DNA of 64,000 nt from Protofrankia sp963555925. GTDB taxonomy: Bacteria > Actinomycetota > Actinomycetes > Frankiales > Frankiaceae. Under the pieces are notes generated by a model. That model saw only the letters and a program-made list of their open reading frames with translations. It made no database searches and was not told the origin of the DNA. The stretch's first letter is position 1. Every line of letters starts with the position of its first letter. The DNA lies in the NCBI GenBank assembly GCA_963555925.1, contig CAUVXJ010000042.1, positions 70,259-134,258 of the forward strand. The letters run 5' to 3'. A program made the position numbers and the translations under genes. Shown in pieces: positions 1 through 7,097 of the stretch.

Positions 1-40
1 GCGGCCGTTCGGGGGATCCCCCGGGGAGGACGACCGTCGG

Positions 41-148
41 CGGTAGGTGGAAAGCGTTGTCCCCATGACCACAATGACCTACCGTACGGTTTCTTGGCCG
101 TTGGCCGTAGGTGGAAACTGCCGTCCCCATGACCACAATGACCTACCG
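41..148. repeat. Two direct copies of a 44-bp palindrome-ended motif
   Basis: Copies lie at 41-84 and 105-148, starts 64 bp apart. The last 25 bases are identical in both, and the middle differs at several positions. Each copy begins with C(G/C)GTAGGT and ends with ACCTACCG, so each has short inverted ends. Inside is a spaced direct half-site (GGTCAT on the complement, twice, about 9 bp apart). The pair sits 160-270 bp upstream of a metal-type GTPase gene, which suggests regulatory sites, but I do not recognise the binding protein. Confidence 0.6.
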
Positions 149-215
149 CTGGGGGAGCTCCGGTCCCCTACGGCCGGGACGGGCCCGACACTGGCTCCGG
201 GACACCGACCTGAGC

Positions 216-266
216 GTCGCCGATCTGGCGACGTTTGCCGTGTCGCCGATCTGGCGACGTTTACCG
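216..266. promoter_or_regulatory. Tandem inverted repeat GTCGCCGATCTGGCGAC, two copies
   Basis: The 17-base dyad (arms GTCGCC/GGCGAC around GATCT) occurs at 216-232 and 242-258, exactly 26 bp apart, each followed by GTTT(G/A)CCG-like sequence. It lies 40-90 bp before the GTPase start codon. Spacing and symmetry fit a two-site operator, and a stem-loop role in the leader RNA is also possible. Function is inferred only from position. Confidence 0.45.
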
Positions 267-306
267 TAGTCCACCACCTCGTGGGGGCAGATCTCGTGGG
301 GGGCAG

Positions 307-1332
307 ATGTCGAACAGCGTGGTTTATCCGGAGCCGCAGCCTGTGTGGCCGGTGCCGGTTACCGTTCTGACGGGCTTTCTCGGGGCGGGGAAGACCACGC
401 TGCTCAACCGGATTCTGCGCGGTGATCACGGGCTCCGGGTCGCGGTGCTCGTCAACGACTTCGGCTCATTGAACATCGACGCCGAACTCGTGGTAGGTGT
501 GGACGAGCGTGCGGTCGTCAGCCTGGCGAACGGGTGTGTCTGCTGCACGATCCGTGATGATCTTTTCGATGCCGTACGGCGCGTCATGAACATGCCTGAA
601 GCTCCCCAGCACGTGATCCTTGAGGCCAGCGGTGTCGCCGATCCAGCGGGTATCGCGGTCACGTTCCTGGACCCGGTTCACCGTGACATCCTTCGGCTGG
701 ACAGCGTCCTGTGTGTGCTGGATGCCGGCGAGGTCTTTGGCGCACCCGAGCAGGAGCGGTTGAAGCTCTGGCAGATCGCCTGTGCCGACATGGTTGTCCT
801 GAACAAGGTCGATCTTGTGGGCGGCGGCGAGATCCGACGGATCAGGGCGTGGCTCGACGAGCACTTTCACCGCTACCGCCTCATCGAAGCGGTCCGCTGC
901 GCGGTGCCGATGGATCTCCTGCTGGCCACCGGACGGTTCGACCCGGCCGGGCCGTGGTTTGACCCCGGTCACGGTCACGGTCACGGTTCCGGCGACACGG
1001 GGCATATGGGCCATCTGGACGGGGGTCCGGGTCCGGGCAGCGGGTTCGAGACCTGGACGTATCTCAGCGACGAGCCGATGTCCCTGGACCTGTTGGAGGA
1101 GGCCTGCGGGCGGCTCCCGGCCAAGGTCTACCGCTGCAAGGGGATCGTGCGCAGCGTGGAGGCACCGGATGTCCGCGCCGTTTTGCAGGTCGTCGGGAAG
1201 CGAGTCGATCTCACGTTCGCCGACCACTGGGGCGAGCGCACCCGCCGGACCAGGATCGTCGCGATCGCCGCGGAGGGAACGGTCGACGGCGACGCGCTGC
1301 GCGCCGCGTTCGACGGCTCCCGGGCCGGCTGA
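307..1332 (+). CDS. COG0523 (CobW/P47K-like) metal-chaperone GTPase
   Basis: A 341-residue G3E-family GTPase. Residues 23-30 carry the P-loop GFLGAGKT, followed by NDFG, the GCVCC metal-binding motif at 76-80 that defines COG0523, and NKVDL for guanine recognition. A His-rich stretch (alternating GH pairs, then HMGH) at about 215-240 precedes the C-terminal CobW domain. The family delivers metals, often zinc, to client enzymes or acts in metal homeostasis; CobW proper works on cobalamin, but no cobalamin genes are near. The frame opens at 235, but the ATG at 307 follows a G-rich Shine-Dalgarno stretch and starts a normal-length protein. Duplicated motifs upstream suggest metal-responsive control. 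The exact metal cannot be read from sequence. Confidence 0.9.
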   Translation: MSNSVVYPEPQPVWPVPVTVLTGFLGAGKTTLLNRILRGDHGLRVAVLVNDFGSLNIDAELVVGVDERAVVSLANGCVCCTIRDDLFDAVRRVMNMPEAPQHVILEASGVADPAGIAVTFLDPVHRDILRLDSVLCVLDAGEVFGAPEQERLKLWQIACADMVVLNKVDLVGGGEIRRIRAWLDEHFHRYRLIEAVRCAVPMDLLLATGRFDPAGPWFDPGHGHGHGSGDTGHMGHLDGGPGPGSGFETWTYLSDEPMSLDLLEEACGRLPAKVYRCKGIVRSVEAPDVRAVLQVVGKRVDLTFADHWGERTRRTRIVAIAAEGTVDGDALRAAFDGSRAG

Positions 1333-1348
1333 GCTGCCGGCCCGGGAG
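1317..1348 (+). terminator. 13-bp perfect stem-loop over the GTPase stop codon
   Basis: Arms CTCCCGGGCCGGC and GCCGGCCCGGGAG are perfect inverted repeats around a 6-base loop that contains the TGA stop. No U-tract follows, as is common for actinomycete terminators. Confidence 0.6.
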
Positions 1349-1364
1349 GCTGTCACACCACTGG

Positions 1365-1733
1365 GTGGAGATCGAGTTGGCCGCCCGCGCGGGAGTGACG
1401 CAGAGCGTGATCAGCGCTTACGAGTCCGGGCACCGGCAGCCGGCTGTGTCGACGCTGGCTGCGTTGATCGAGGTGGCCGGGTTCGAGCTCACCGTGGGAA
1501 TTCGCAGACCGCCGCACCGGCTACAGATGCTGTCCGGGCCGATCGGGCGCGTGGTCCGTCGCCACCGGCGGGAGCTGATCGCGGCCGCCGCAGTGCACAG
1601 GGTGTCGAACCTGCGGGTGTTCGGCAGCGTGGCCCGCGGGCAGGACCGCCCCGACAGCACACCTATCTCATGTGCACCCCGTGCACCCCCACCGGACATG
1701 ACAACCGCAATCGGGCTCTTGTCGTCTGAATGA
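1365..1733 (+). pseudogene. XRE-HTH / MNT nucleotidyltransferase fusion, truncated at both ends
   Basis: The frame opens inside an XRE helix-turn-helix (LAARAGVTQSVISAYESGHR, helix 3 pattern of phage Cro/C1 type). It continues through a linker into the start of a minimal nucleotidyltransferase domain (LRVFGSVARGQDRPDS), then loses homology just before the catalytic SDxD, ending in unrelated residues. Intact relatives are about 150-200 residues and regulate or modify partner toxins. There is no plausible start for the missing first helix, and the end lies about 30 bp before a dispersed element, so this is a relic. The GTG at 1365 is only the first start codon in the open frame. Confidence 0.6.
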
Positions 1734-1760
1734 ACCATTGCCCCATCTCCCAACTTCCTC

Positions 1761-1965
1761 TTTAGAGCGACCGGCAATAGGGACGCGGCGTCGCGGGGCC
1801 AGAGCACACACCTCGCGGTATCGCGTCCCGTCCATCGCTGCGCGCCATGGGTACCCAGGCTCGTCGGTCGACACCCACAATCGGGGTGACTCCTCCTCGC
1901 ACCTCGCGATGCACGTACCCCAGCCCCGCTCCTTGATTCACGCCCCTATTGCCGGGCGCTCTTAA
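1761..1965. mobile_element. Full-length dispersed TIR element, copy 1 (205 bp)
   Basis: The left end TTTAGAGCGACCGGCAATAG and the complement of the right end (TTAAGAGCGCCCGGCAATAG) form imperfect terminal inverted repeats of about 25 bp. Both ends run inward to GGGGCC. The centre shares a CGTCGGTCGACACCCA block with copy 2 at 6731. No open frame fits inside, so it resembles a MITE: a non-autonomous element moved in trans. Confidence 0.75.
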
Positions 1966-2060
1966 CCGTGAAAGACCAGCTCACGGGCCAAAATCGAATG
2001 TCGGAGCCGAATCGGGTAGCCTGGAGAAGGTTGCGGTAGGTCGAAGCAGGGAGGCGCGTC

Positions 2061-2675
2061 CTGAGTTCCACCGGCTACTGGTGTCTGGGCGTCCTGCGGG
2101 CCGACGCCGACGAAGCCTATCTCCATTCCGTGCGGGCCGAACTCAGCCGGCTCGCCGCCGACGCGGAGATAGACACCTGCTACCGGGAGTGGGTCGGGAC
2201 CTTCAACGACGTCATACCGGCGCAGGCACACCAGCCTGATACCCCGGCGATGAACCTGGTCCGGCTCGGCCACATCGCGGTGGTCGGCGACTGCGTCTTT
2301 GTGAACATCGGCGGTGCGCTTGGCGACGACAGCGCCTTGGCGCGGGTGGCAGGGTTACGCAGGGGATCGCCGGTCGTGGGGTTGTTGCACGCGCTCGGCC
2401 CGGAGCGGGCGCGGTCCCTGCCCGGCGTGGTGGGTAACACGCTGGCATCCGCGGCCGAGGTGGCATGCTGCGCGGACGGCTGGCGGGCTGCCTGCACGCT
2501 GGCACCGAACGAGCGGGCCGCCGCGTTGGACCGTCTCGATCAATGGTGGGGCGAGGCCGGCGACGGCGGTCGCGGTGGGAGCGAACCGATGGCCGTGTTG
2601 GACATGATTCCGGAGATCATCGATATCGCGTTGGTGCGGCGCAGCGGCCTGATTGCTCTTGCCGCCACTTTCTGA
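2061..2675 (+). CDS. Hypothetical protein, unknown family
   Basis: Codon usage is strongly biased to G/C third positions, so this is probably a real gene, but I recognise no domain. Conventional starts give GTG at 2130 (181 residues). The frame is open back to 2040, and an AGGGAGG Shine-Dalgarno at 2048-2054 precedes a CTG at 2061 with a 6-base spacer; the added residues (WCLGVLRADADEAYLHSV) continue the coding character. I therefore favour the rare CTG start (204 residues). The protein is soluble, with a Trp/acid-rich loop near the C-terminus. It stands alone between a mobile element and an element fragment. Confidence 0.5.
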   Translation: MSSTGYWCLGVLRADADEAYLHSVRAELSRLAADAEIDTCYREWVGTFNDVIPAQAHQPDTPAMNLVRLGHIAVVGDCVFVNIGGALGDDSALARVAGLRRGSPVVGLLHALGPERARSLPGVVGNTLASAAEVACCADGWRAACTLAPNERAAALDRLDQWWGEAGDGGRGGSEPMAVLDMIPEIIDIALVRRSGLIALAATF

Positions 2676-2709
2676 TCGTGGGTGGTCGGGATGGCCATGC
2701 GGTTGCGGA

Positions 2710-2749
2710 ACCCCGCGACGCCGCGTCCCCTATCGCCGGTCGCTCTTAT
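2710..2749. repeat. Solo end of the dispersed TIR element (copy 3)
   Basis: This 40-bp stretch is the complement of the left end of copy 1 with few changes (ends TATAAGAGCGACCGGCGATA). The matching other end is missing, so it is a deletion remnant. Confidence 0.6.
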
Positions 2750-2976
2750 ACCTGCAATCCCATCGATTTCTCCAGCATGAACGAACGTACGGTAGTTGCC
2801 ATCCCTGTACCGAGTGCGCCGAGGCCCCAGCCACGCCGGCGGGTCCGGTCGATGAGCGCCTGAACTCCGTTGAAGAGGGCGTCACGTTCCTCCTCGTCAC
2901 CCAGTACCTCGAGGAATCTGTCAGGTCGTGCAGTCGACGTTCGTCGGCTCGGGTCGGCGGACATCCACTGTTGCAC
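2746..2976 (-). CDS. Possible small hypothetical ORF or C-terminal gene fragment
   Basis: A 76-residue frame with acidic/basic helical character (LGDEEERDALFNGVQALIDR), then GALGTGMATTVRSFMLEK. The sequence looks protein-like rather than a frame shadow, but I recognise no family. The ATG at 2976 has only weak ribosome-binding sequence, and the 3' end runs into the element remnant at 2710-2749. It may be the last part of a larger lost gene. The opposite-strand frames show no better candidate. Confidence 0.25.
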   Translation of the reverse strand: MQQWMSADPSRRTSTARPDRFLEVLGDEEERDALFNGVQALIDRTRRRGWGLGALGTGMATTVRSFMLEKSMGLQV

Positions 2977-3062
2977 TGGTAGGCCGTCGGCGTTCGCTCA
3001 CGGTGCTGTCGGCGGTTGTTGTCCGACCGAGCGCACGCCGCCTGCATTGGCGACGGTACAGC

Positions 3063-3081
3063 TACTTGACTTTGCCAGGTA
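3063..3081. promoter_or_regulatory. Candidate PadR operator overlapping a -35 box
   Basis: TACTTGACTTTGCCAGGTA is an imperfect palindrome (TAC-TG-C...G-CA-GTA) that contains a TTGACT hexamer. It lies 20 bp upstream of the padR-like start codon, the usual place for PadR autoregulation. Confidence 0.4.
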
Positions 3082-3100
3082 CTGGGCAGAACCTAGAAGT

Positions 3101-3304
3101 GTGACGTTCACCCACGACCCGCAACTGCTCAAGGGAGTTCTGTCCCTGCTACTGCTGCATCTGCTGGCCGAGCGGGAGTCCTACGGGTACGAGGTGGTGC
3201 AACGGCTGCAAGGGGTCGGCCTCACCGACGTGCTGGAAGGCACCGTCTACCCGGCGCTGGCCCGGCTGGAACGCGAGGGGCGGGTGGCCGCCCGGCTGGT
3301 GTCG
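3101..3304 (+). CDS. PadR-family transcriptional regulator (3' part lost in gap)
   Basis: The 68 visible residues match the N-terminal winged helix of PadR proteins: LLKGVLSLLLLHLLAERESY, then GYEVVQRL, then the family signature EGTVYPALARLEREGRV. PadR proteins are about 105-180 residues and repress nearby transport or stress genes. The GTG at 3101 gives the canonical short N-terminus, and the upstream palindrome supports it. The assembly gap starts at 3305, so the C-terminal dimerisation helix is unseen. The neighbour beyond the gap is a membrane protein with an AEEYL segment, typical of PadR-linked HAAS/permease-prefix proteins. Confidence 0.8.
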
Positions 3305-3751
3305 NNNNNNNNNNNNNNNNNNNNNNNNNNNNNNNNNNNNNNNNNNNNNNNNNNNNNNNNNNNNNNNNNNNNNNNNNNNNNNNNNNNNNNNNNNNNNNNN
3401 NNNNNNNNNNNNNNNNNNNNNNNNNNNNNNNNNNNNNNNNNNNNNNNNNNNNNNNNNNNNNNNNNNNNNNNNNNNNNNNNNNNNNNNNNNNNNNNNNNNN
3501 NNNNNNNNNNNNNNNNNNNNNNNNNNNNNNNNNNNNNNNNNNNNNNNNNNNNNNNNNNNNNNNNNNNNNNNNNNNNNNNNNNNNNNNNNNNNNNNNNNNN
3601 NNNNNNNNNNNNNNNNNNNNNNNNNNNNNNNNNNNNNNNNNNNNNNNNNNNNNNNNNNNNNNNNNNNNNNNNNNNNNNNNNNNNNNNNNNNNNNNNNNNN
3701 NNNNNNNNNNNNNNNNNNNNNNNNNNNNNNNNNNNNNNNNNNNNNNNNNNN
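3305..3751. other. Assembly gap (447 N)
   Basis: Unsequenced. It should hold the last part of the PadR gene and the start of the following membrane-protein gene. Confidence 0.95.
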
Positions 3752-4116
3752 TGGCCGAGGAATATCTGACCGCCCAGCTCGGTGAGGGCCCCCGGCATTC
3801 CTGGATCGCCGCCGCCTACTTCTGCACACTCGTTCCATTGGTGATCAATTTTTTCTTCGGTGAAGCCGCCTCTGCGTACCAGCAGGCCGTCACGGCGACC
3901 GATCCGCACGCGACCGGGACGTTCACGTGGGGTGGCGTCAGCTATCTGCAAAGCGCGGTCACGTACACCTTTGCCGAGGGTCATGGTAGTCAGGTCGGTG
4001 GTGCCTGGACTCCGATCGCCTACGTCCTGTGGCTGGTGGGGACGGTGGTGGCGGGCAGACTCTGGCGGCTCCTGCCGTGGATCGCACGTCGTCTCAGGCC
4101 GACAGCCACCTCCTGA
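3752..4116 (+). CDS. PadR-associated membrane protein, C-terminal part
   Basis: The frame enters from the gap with AEEYLTAQLGEGPRHSW, resembling the HAAS/permease-prefix segment found in proteins encoded next to PadR regulators. A hydrophobic helix (IAAAYFCTLVPLVINFFFG), an extracytoplasmic loop of about 50 residues, and a second helix (IAYVLWLVGTVVAGRLW) follow, then a basic cytoplasmic tail. The protein probably lies in the cell membrane under control of the upstream PadR. The function of this group is largely undefined, and the N-terminus is missing. Confidence 0.6.
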
Positions 4117-4308
4117 TCACACTCCACGCCACGCACGATCCCGGCAGGGAATGGACCACGACGGTGGTTCTGTGGTCGCCTGGTCGCCGATTGTACGAGA
4201 ATGCACGCCCGTGTTGATAACCTGGTACGGCTTGCCCTAAGGTGCGGAGGCACCAGAACGCTGGTGGGTCCGGCGGCCCGGCCGCCGTCTTGAACACGGG
4301 GGTAGAAA

Positions 4309-4611
4309 ATGTCGGTAACGGTGATTGTCAAGTTTGTGGTGGATCCGACGATGTTCGGAGAAGCGCACCGCGAACGGGCGGCAGAATTCGCGGCGGTATC
4401 CGGCGACGGCAAGGCACAGGGGTGTCTGCACCACCGGTTTGTGGCCGGCGAGGACCACGTGCTGGCGGTCGACGAATGGGAAAGCGCGGAGGCGTTCCAG
4501 AATTTCTTCGCGAACCAGACCGAGATCCCCGGACTCATGCAGGCCGCTGGAGTATCCGCGCCGCCTGAGGTCAGCGTATACCAGAGCCTGAACTCCGCGG
4601 ATTCGTTCTAG
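4309..4611 (+). CDS. Small dimeric alpha/beta-barrel protein (ABM-like)
   Basis: A 100-residue protein with the beta-alpha-beta pattern of antibiotic-biosynthesis-monooxygenase-like ferredoxin folds: a first strand VTVIVKFVVDP, a helix with Phe/Ala repeats, the HHRFVAGEDHVLAVDEW strand pair, and the AFQNFFANQTEIPGLM helix. Family members dimerise and are monooxygenases, heme-degrading enzymes or stress proteins; no specific catalytic residue can be assigned here. The ATG follows GGGGGT with a short spacer. It is a single gene, convergent with the regulator that ends at 4629. Confidence 0.65.
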   Translation: MSVTVIVKFVVDPTMFGEAHRERAAEFAAVSGDGKAQGCLHHRFVAGEDHVLAVDEWESAEAFQNFFANQTEIPGLMQAAGVSAPPEVSVYQSLNSADSF

Positions 4612-4628
4612 GGACGACCGATCGCGGC

Positions 4629-5564
4629 TCAACCGGGCCCGGTTCTGCGCGGTGGCGTAAGACAGCCCGTCTCTATTGGGGCCGCCGCTGCGGTGCGGTC
4701 GGCCGGGGCCGGGCTTGCGGCTGCAGGTGGGCCTGGGCTGGTGAGGCTGGCGAGCATGTCGAGTGCCGCGCGAGACGGTGAGCCGGGCGGGGCGCTGTAG
4801 ACGGTGAGGGTCAGCTCGCCGTTGTCGGCGAGGCGGAAGTTTTCGTATGTGACAGTCACCTCGCCGACGAGCGGATGCTGGTAGGCCTTCGTGCCGTGGG
4901 TGCGTTCAGCTACCTGATGGTCGGCCCACCAGCGCCGGAACTCGGGGCTGTGCACCGACAGTTCACCGACCAGGGACGCGAGCTCCGGGTCGTGTGGGTA
5001 CTGCCCGGCGCGTAGGCGCAGCACGTTGACCGATACGCGGGCGACCTTCTCCCATTCCCGGTAGAGCGACCGCGCCGTCTCGTCAAGAAACATGAACCGG
5101 CACATGTTCCGCTGGACGGCCGGGATCGCGTCGAAGTCAGTGATGAGGGCGGCGGCGAGCCGATTCCAGGCGAGGACGTCGGAGCGCCGGCCGGTGATGA
5201 ACGCGGGTGTGCCCGACATCTGCTCAAGCATCACCCGTAGCGTCGGGCGGACCCGTTGTGGCGCCACCGGTCGCGGGCGGGTCCGCGCCGGGCGGGCGAG
5301 GTGGAACAGGTGATCCCGTTCGGCGTCGTCGAGTTGCAACGCCTGGGCCAGCGCATCGAGCACCGTCTCTCCGGGGTTCGCGACGCGACCCTGCTCGAGG
5401 CGGACGTAGTAGTCCACGCTGATGCCGGCGAGCAGAGCGAGTTCCTCGCGACGCAGTCCGGGAACGCGACGGACTCCGGCGAACGCGGGTATGTCGTCCT
5501 CGCCGGGACGTAACCGCGACCGCCGTGCCCGCAGGAACTCCCGCAACTCATCCCGCCGGTCCAT
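4629..5564 (-). CDS. XRE/MmyB-type transcriptional regulator
   Basis: 311 residues. An N-terminal helix-turn-helix (about residues 28-85, motif VPGLRREELALLAGISVDYY then VRLEQGR) is followed by the MmyB ligand-binding-like domain (ITGRRSDVLAWNRLAAALI through MFLDETARSLYREW, ending GELTLTVYSA). The family typically regulates a divergently transcribed oxidoreductase gene, and here an aldo/keto reductase starts about 180 bp away on the other strand. The last 40 residues are a Pro/Ala-rich tail beyond the usual domain end. The ATG at 5564 begins exactly with the family N-terminus (MDRRDELREFLRARR). Confidence 0.88.
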   Translation of the reverse strand: MDRRDELREFLRARRSRLRPGEDDIPAFAGVRRVPGLRREELALLAGISVDYYVRLEQGRVANPGETVLDALAQALQLDDAERDHLFHLARPARTRPRPVAPQRVRPTLRVMLEQMSGTPAFITGRRSDVLAWNRLAAALITDFDAIPAVQRNMCRFMFLDETARSLYREWEKVARVSVNVLRLRAGQYPHDPELASLVGELSVHSPEFRRWWADHQVAERTHGTKAYQHPLVGEVTVTYENFRLADNGELTLTVYSAPPGSPSRAALDMLASLTSPGPPAAASPAPADRTAAAAPIETGCLTPPRRTGPG

Positions 5565-5742
5565 GAGGCCTATTGTCCCCGTCGGGGTGAGCCGGCGGGC
5601 GGCGCGAAGCTGGTCCTAGGAGAACTACGGTCGGTCCGACCCCGGGTCGGGCCGGGTCAACCTGGCCTTGGCCGTGCCGCGGTTAGCTGGAGACCACTGA
5701 GCTGATGACGATCCGCCGAACACAACCGATGGAGTGACCACA

Positions 5743-6735
5743 GTGCAGCTGCGTACCTTGGGCACGGCAGGCTTGGCCGTCTCTGCTGAGGGACTGGGAT
5801 GCATGGGGATGAGCGCCTTCTACGGCGCCCGCGACGACGCCGAGTCAACGGCCACGATCCACCGTGCGCTCGATCTCGGCGTGACCTTCCTCGACACGGC
5901 CGACATGTACGGGCCATGGACCAACGAGCGGCTTGTCGGCGCGGCCATCGCCAGCCGGCGGGACGAGGTCGTCCTCGCCACCAAGTTCGGTAACGAGGTC
6001 GACGACGAGGGGCGGCTTGCCGGGCGGGTCAACGGCCACCCCGACTATGCGCGTCGCGCCGTCGACAGGTCGCTGCGCCGCCTCGGCGTCGAGATCATCG
6101 ACCTGTACTACCAGCACCGGGTCGATCCGGCCGTGCCGGTGGAGGAAACCTTCGGTGCGCTCGCCGAGCTGGTCGCCGCCGGCAAGGTCCGCTACCTCGG
6201 GATCTCCGAGGCTGCGCCGGACACCATCCGCCGCGCGCACGCGGTGCATCCGCTGGCCGCCGTCCAAACCGAGTACTCGCTGTTCAGCCGGGACGTTGAG
6301 GACAACGGCGTGCTGGCGACCGTCCGTGAGCTGGGCATCGGCTTCGTGCCCTACTCGCCGCTCGGCCGCGGGTTCCTTGCCGGGACGATCCGCAGCCTCG
6401 ACGACCTCGCCCCCGACGACTTCCGCCGTACCTCACCGCGGTTCCAGGGGGAGAACTTCGCCCGCAACCTCGACGTCGTCGACCGGGTCGTCGCCCTCGC
6501 CAAGGCGAAGGAGGTCACGCCATCCCAGCTCGCGCTCGCCTGGGTGCTGGCCCAAGGCGACGACATCGTGCCCATCCCCGGCACCCGCCGAATCGCCAAC
6601 CTGGAGGACAACGCCGCCGCCGTGGACGTCGACCTCACCGCCGACGACCTCACCGCCATCGAGGCCGTCGCACCCGCTGGCGTCGTCTCCGGTGACCGCT
6701 ACCCGCCCAGAGCCATGCAGGCGGTCCATATTTAG
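5743..6735 (+). CDS. Aldo/keto reductase
   Basis: An NADPH-dependent (beta/alpha)8 reductase of 330 residues. It shows the AKR signature LGCMGMSAFYG, the catalytic tetrad Asp (FLDTADMYG), Lys (VLATKFGNE) and His (YYQHRVDP), and the cofactor-binding C-terminal segment PIPGTRRIANLEDN. GTG at 5743 is preferred to GTG at 5734 because GGAG at 5731-5734 is then 8 bases upstream and the protein starts at the usual VQLRTLG. The divergent MmyB-type gene is the likely regulator. The stop codon TAG lies inside the left end of a dispersed element, so the natural C-terminus was probably trimmed or replaced by insertion. Confidence 0.88.
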   Translation: MQLRTLGTAGLAVSAEGLGCMGMSAFYGARDDAESTATIHRALDLGVTFLDTADMYGPWTNERLVGAAIASRRDEVVLATKFGNEVDDEGRLAGRVNGHPDYARRAVDRSLRRLGVEIIDLYYQHRVDPAVPVEETFGALAELVAAGKVRYLGISEAAPDTIRRAHAVHPLAAVQTEYSLFSRDVEDNGVLATVRELGIGFVPYSPLGRGFLAGTIRSLDDLAPDDFRRTSPRFQGENFARNLDVVDRVVALAKAKEVTPSQLALAWVLAQGDDIVPIPGTRRIANLEDNAAAVDVDLTADDLTAIEAVAPAGVVSGDRYPPRAMQAVHI

Positions 6736-6898
6736 AGCGACCGGCAATAGGGATGCGGCGTCGCGGGGCCGGGGTCCGCACCTCGCCGCGTTGTCGTCGG
6801 TCGACACCCAACACCAGGGTGCCTCCCTCCTCCGCCTTGCGATCTACGCACCCCGGCCCCGCTCCTTGATCCACGCCCCTATTGCCGGGCGCTCTTAA
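6731..6898. mobile_element. Full-length dispersed TIR element, copy 2 (168 bp)
   Basis: Same ends as copy 1 (TTTAGAGCGACCGGCAATAG; right end GCCGGGCGCTCTTAA) and the same internal CGTCGGTCGACACCCA block, with a shorter centre. Its first bases provide the TAG stop codon of the aldo/keto reductase. Confidence 0.75.
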
Positions 6899-7037
6899 CG
6901 GGGTCGGGTAGCTCCGACGCGACGACCACCGCCCGGCAAGACCCACCCCCAGCACCGACACCAGCCCCAGAAACCGCCTTGTCCTGGCCGCCGTCCTTGA
7001 TGGCGAGGATGCGGCAGTGTTCGCGAGTGTCTCCATG

Positions 7038-7070
7038 GGTGGTGGCGGCGCCGTGAACACCGCCACCACC
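7038..7070 (-). terminator. 11-bp stem-loop downstream of the cutinase-VWA gene
   Basis: Perfect arms GGTGGTGGCGG and CCGCCACCACC around an 11-base loop, 28 bp beyond the stop codon of the minus-strand gene. There is no U-tract. Confidence 0.5.
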
Positions 7071-7097
7071 AGGGAGATCAGATTCTTCTTCTGGCGG

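Noticed and set aside
5933..6898. 321-residue plus-strand frame over the aldo/keto reductase
   Set aside because: Ser/Arg/Pro-rich out-of-phase shadow; the true frame carries the complete AKR active site.
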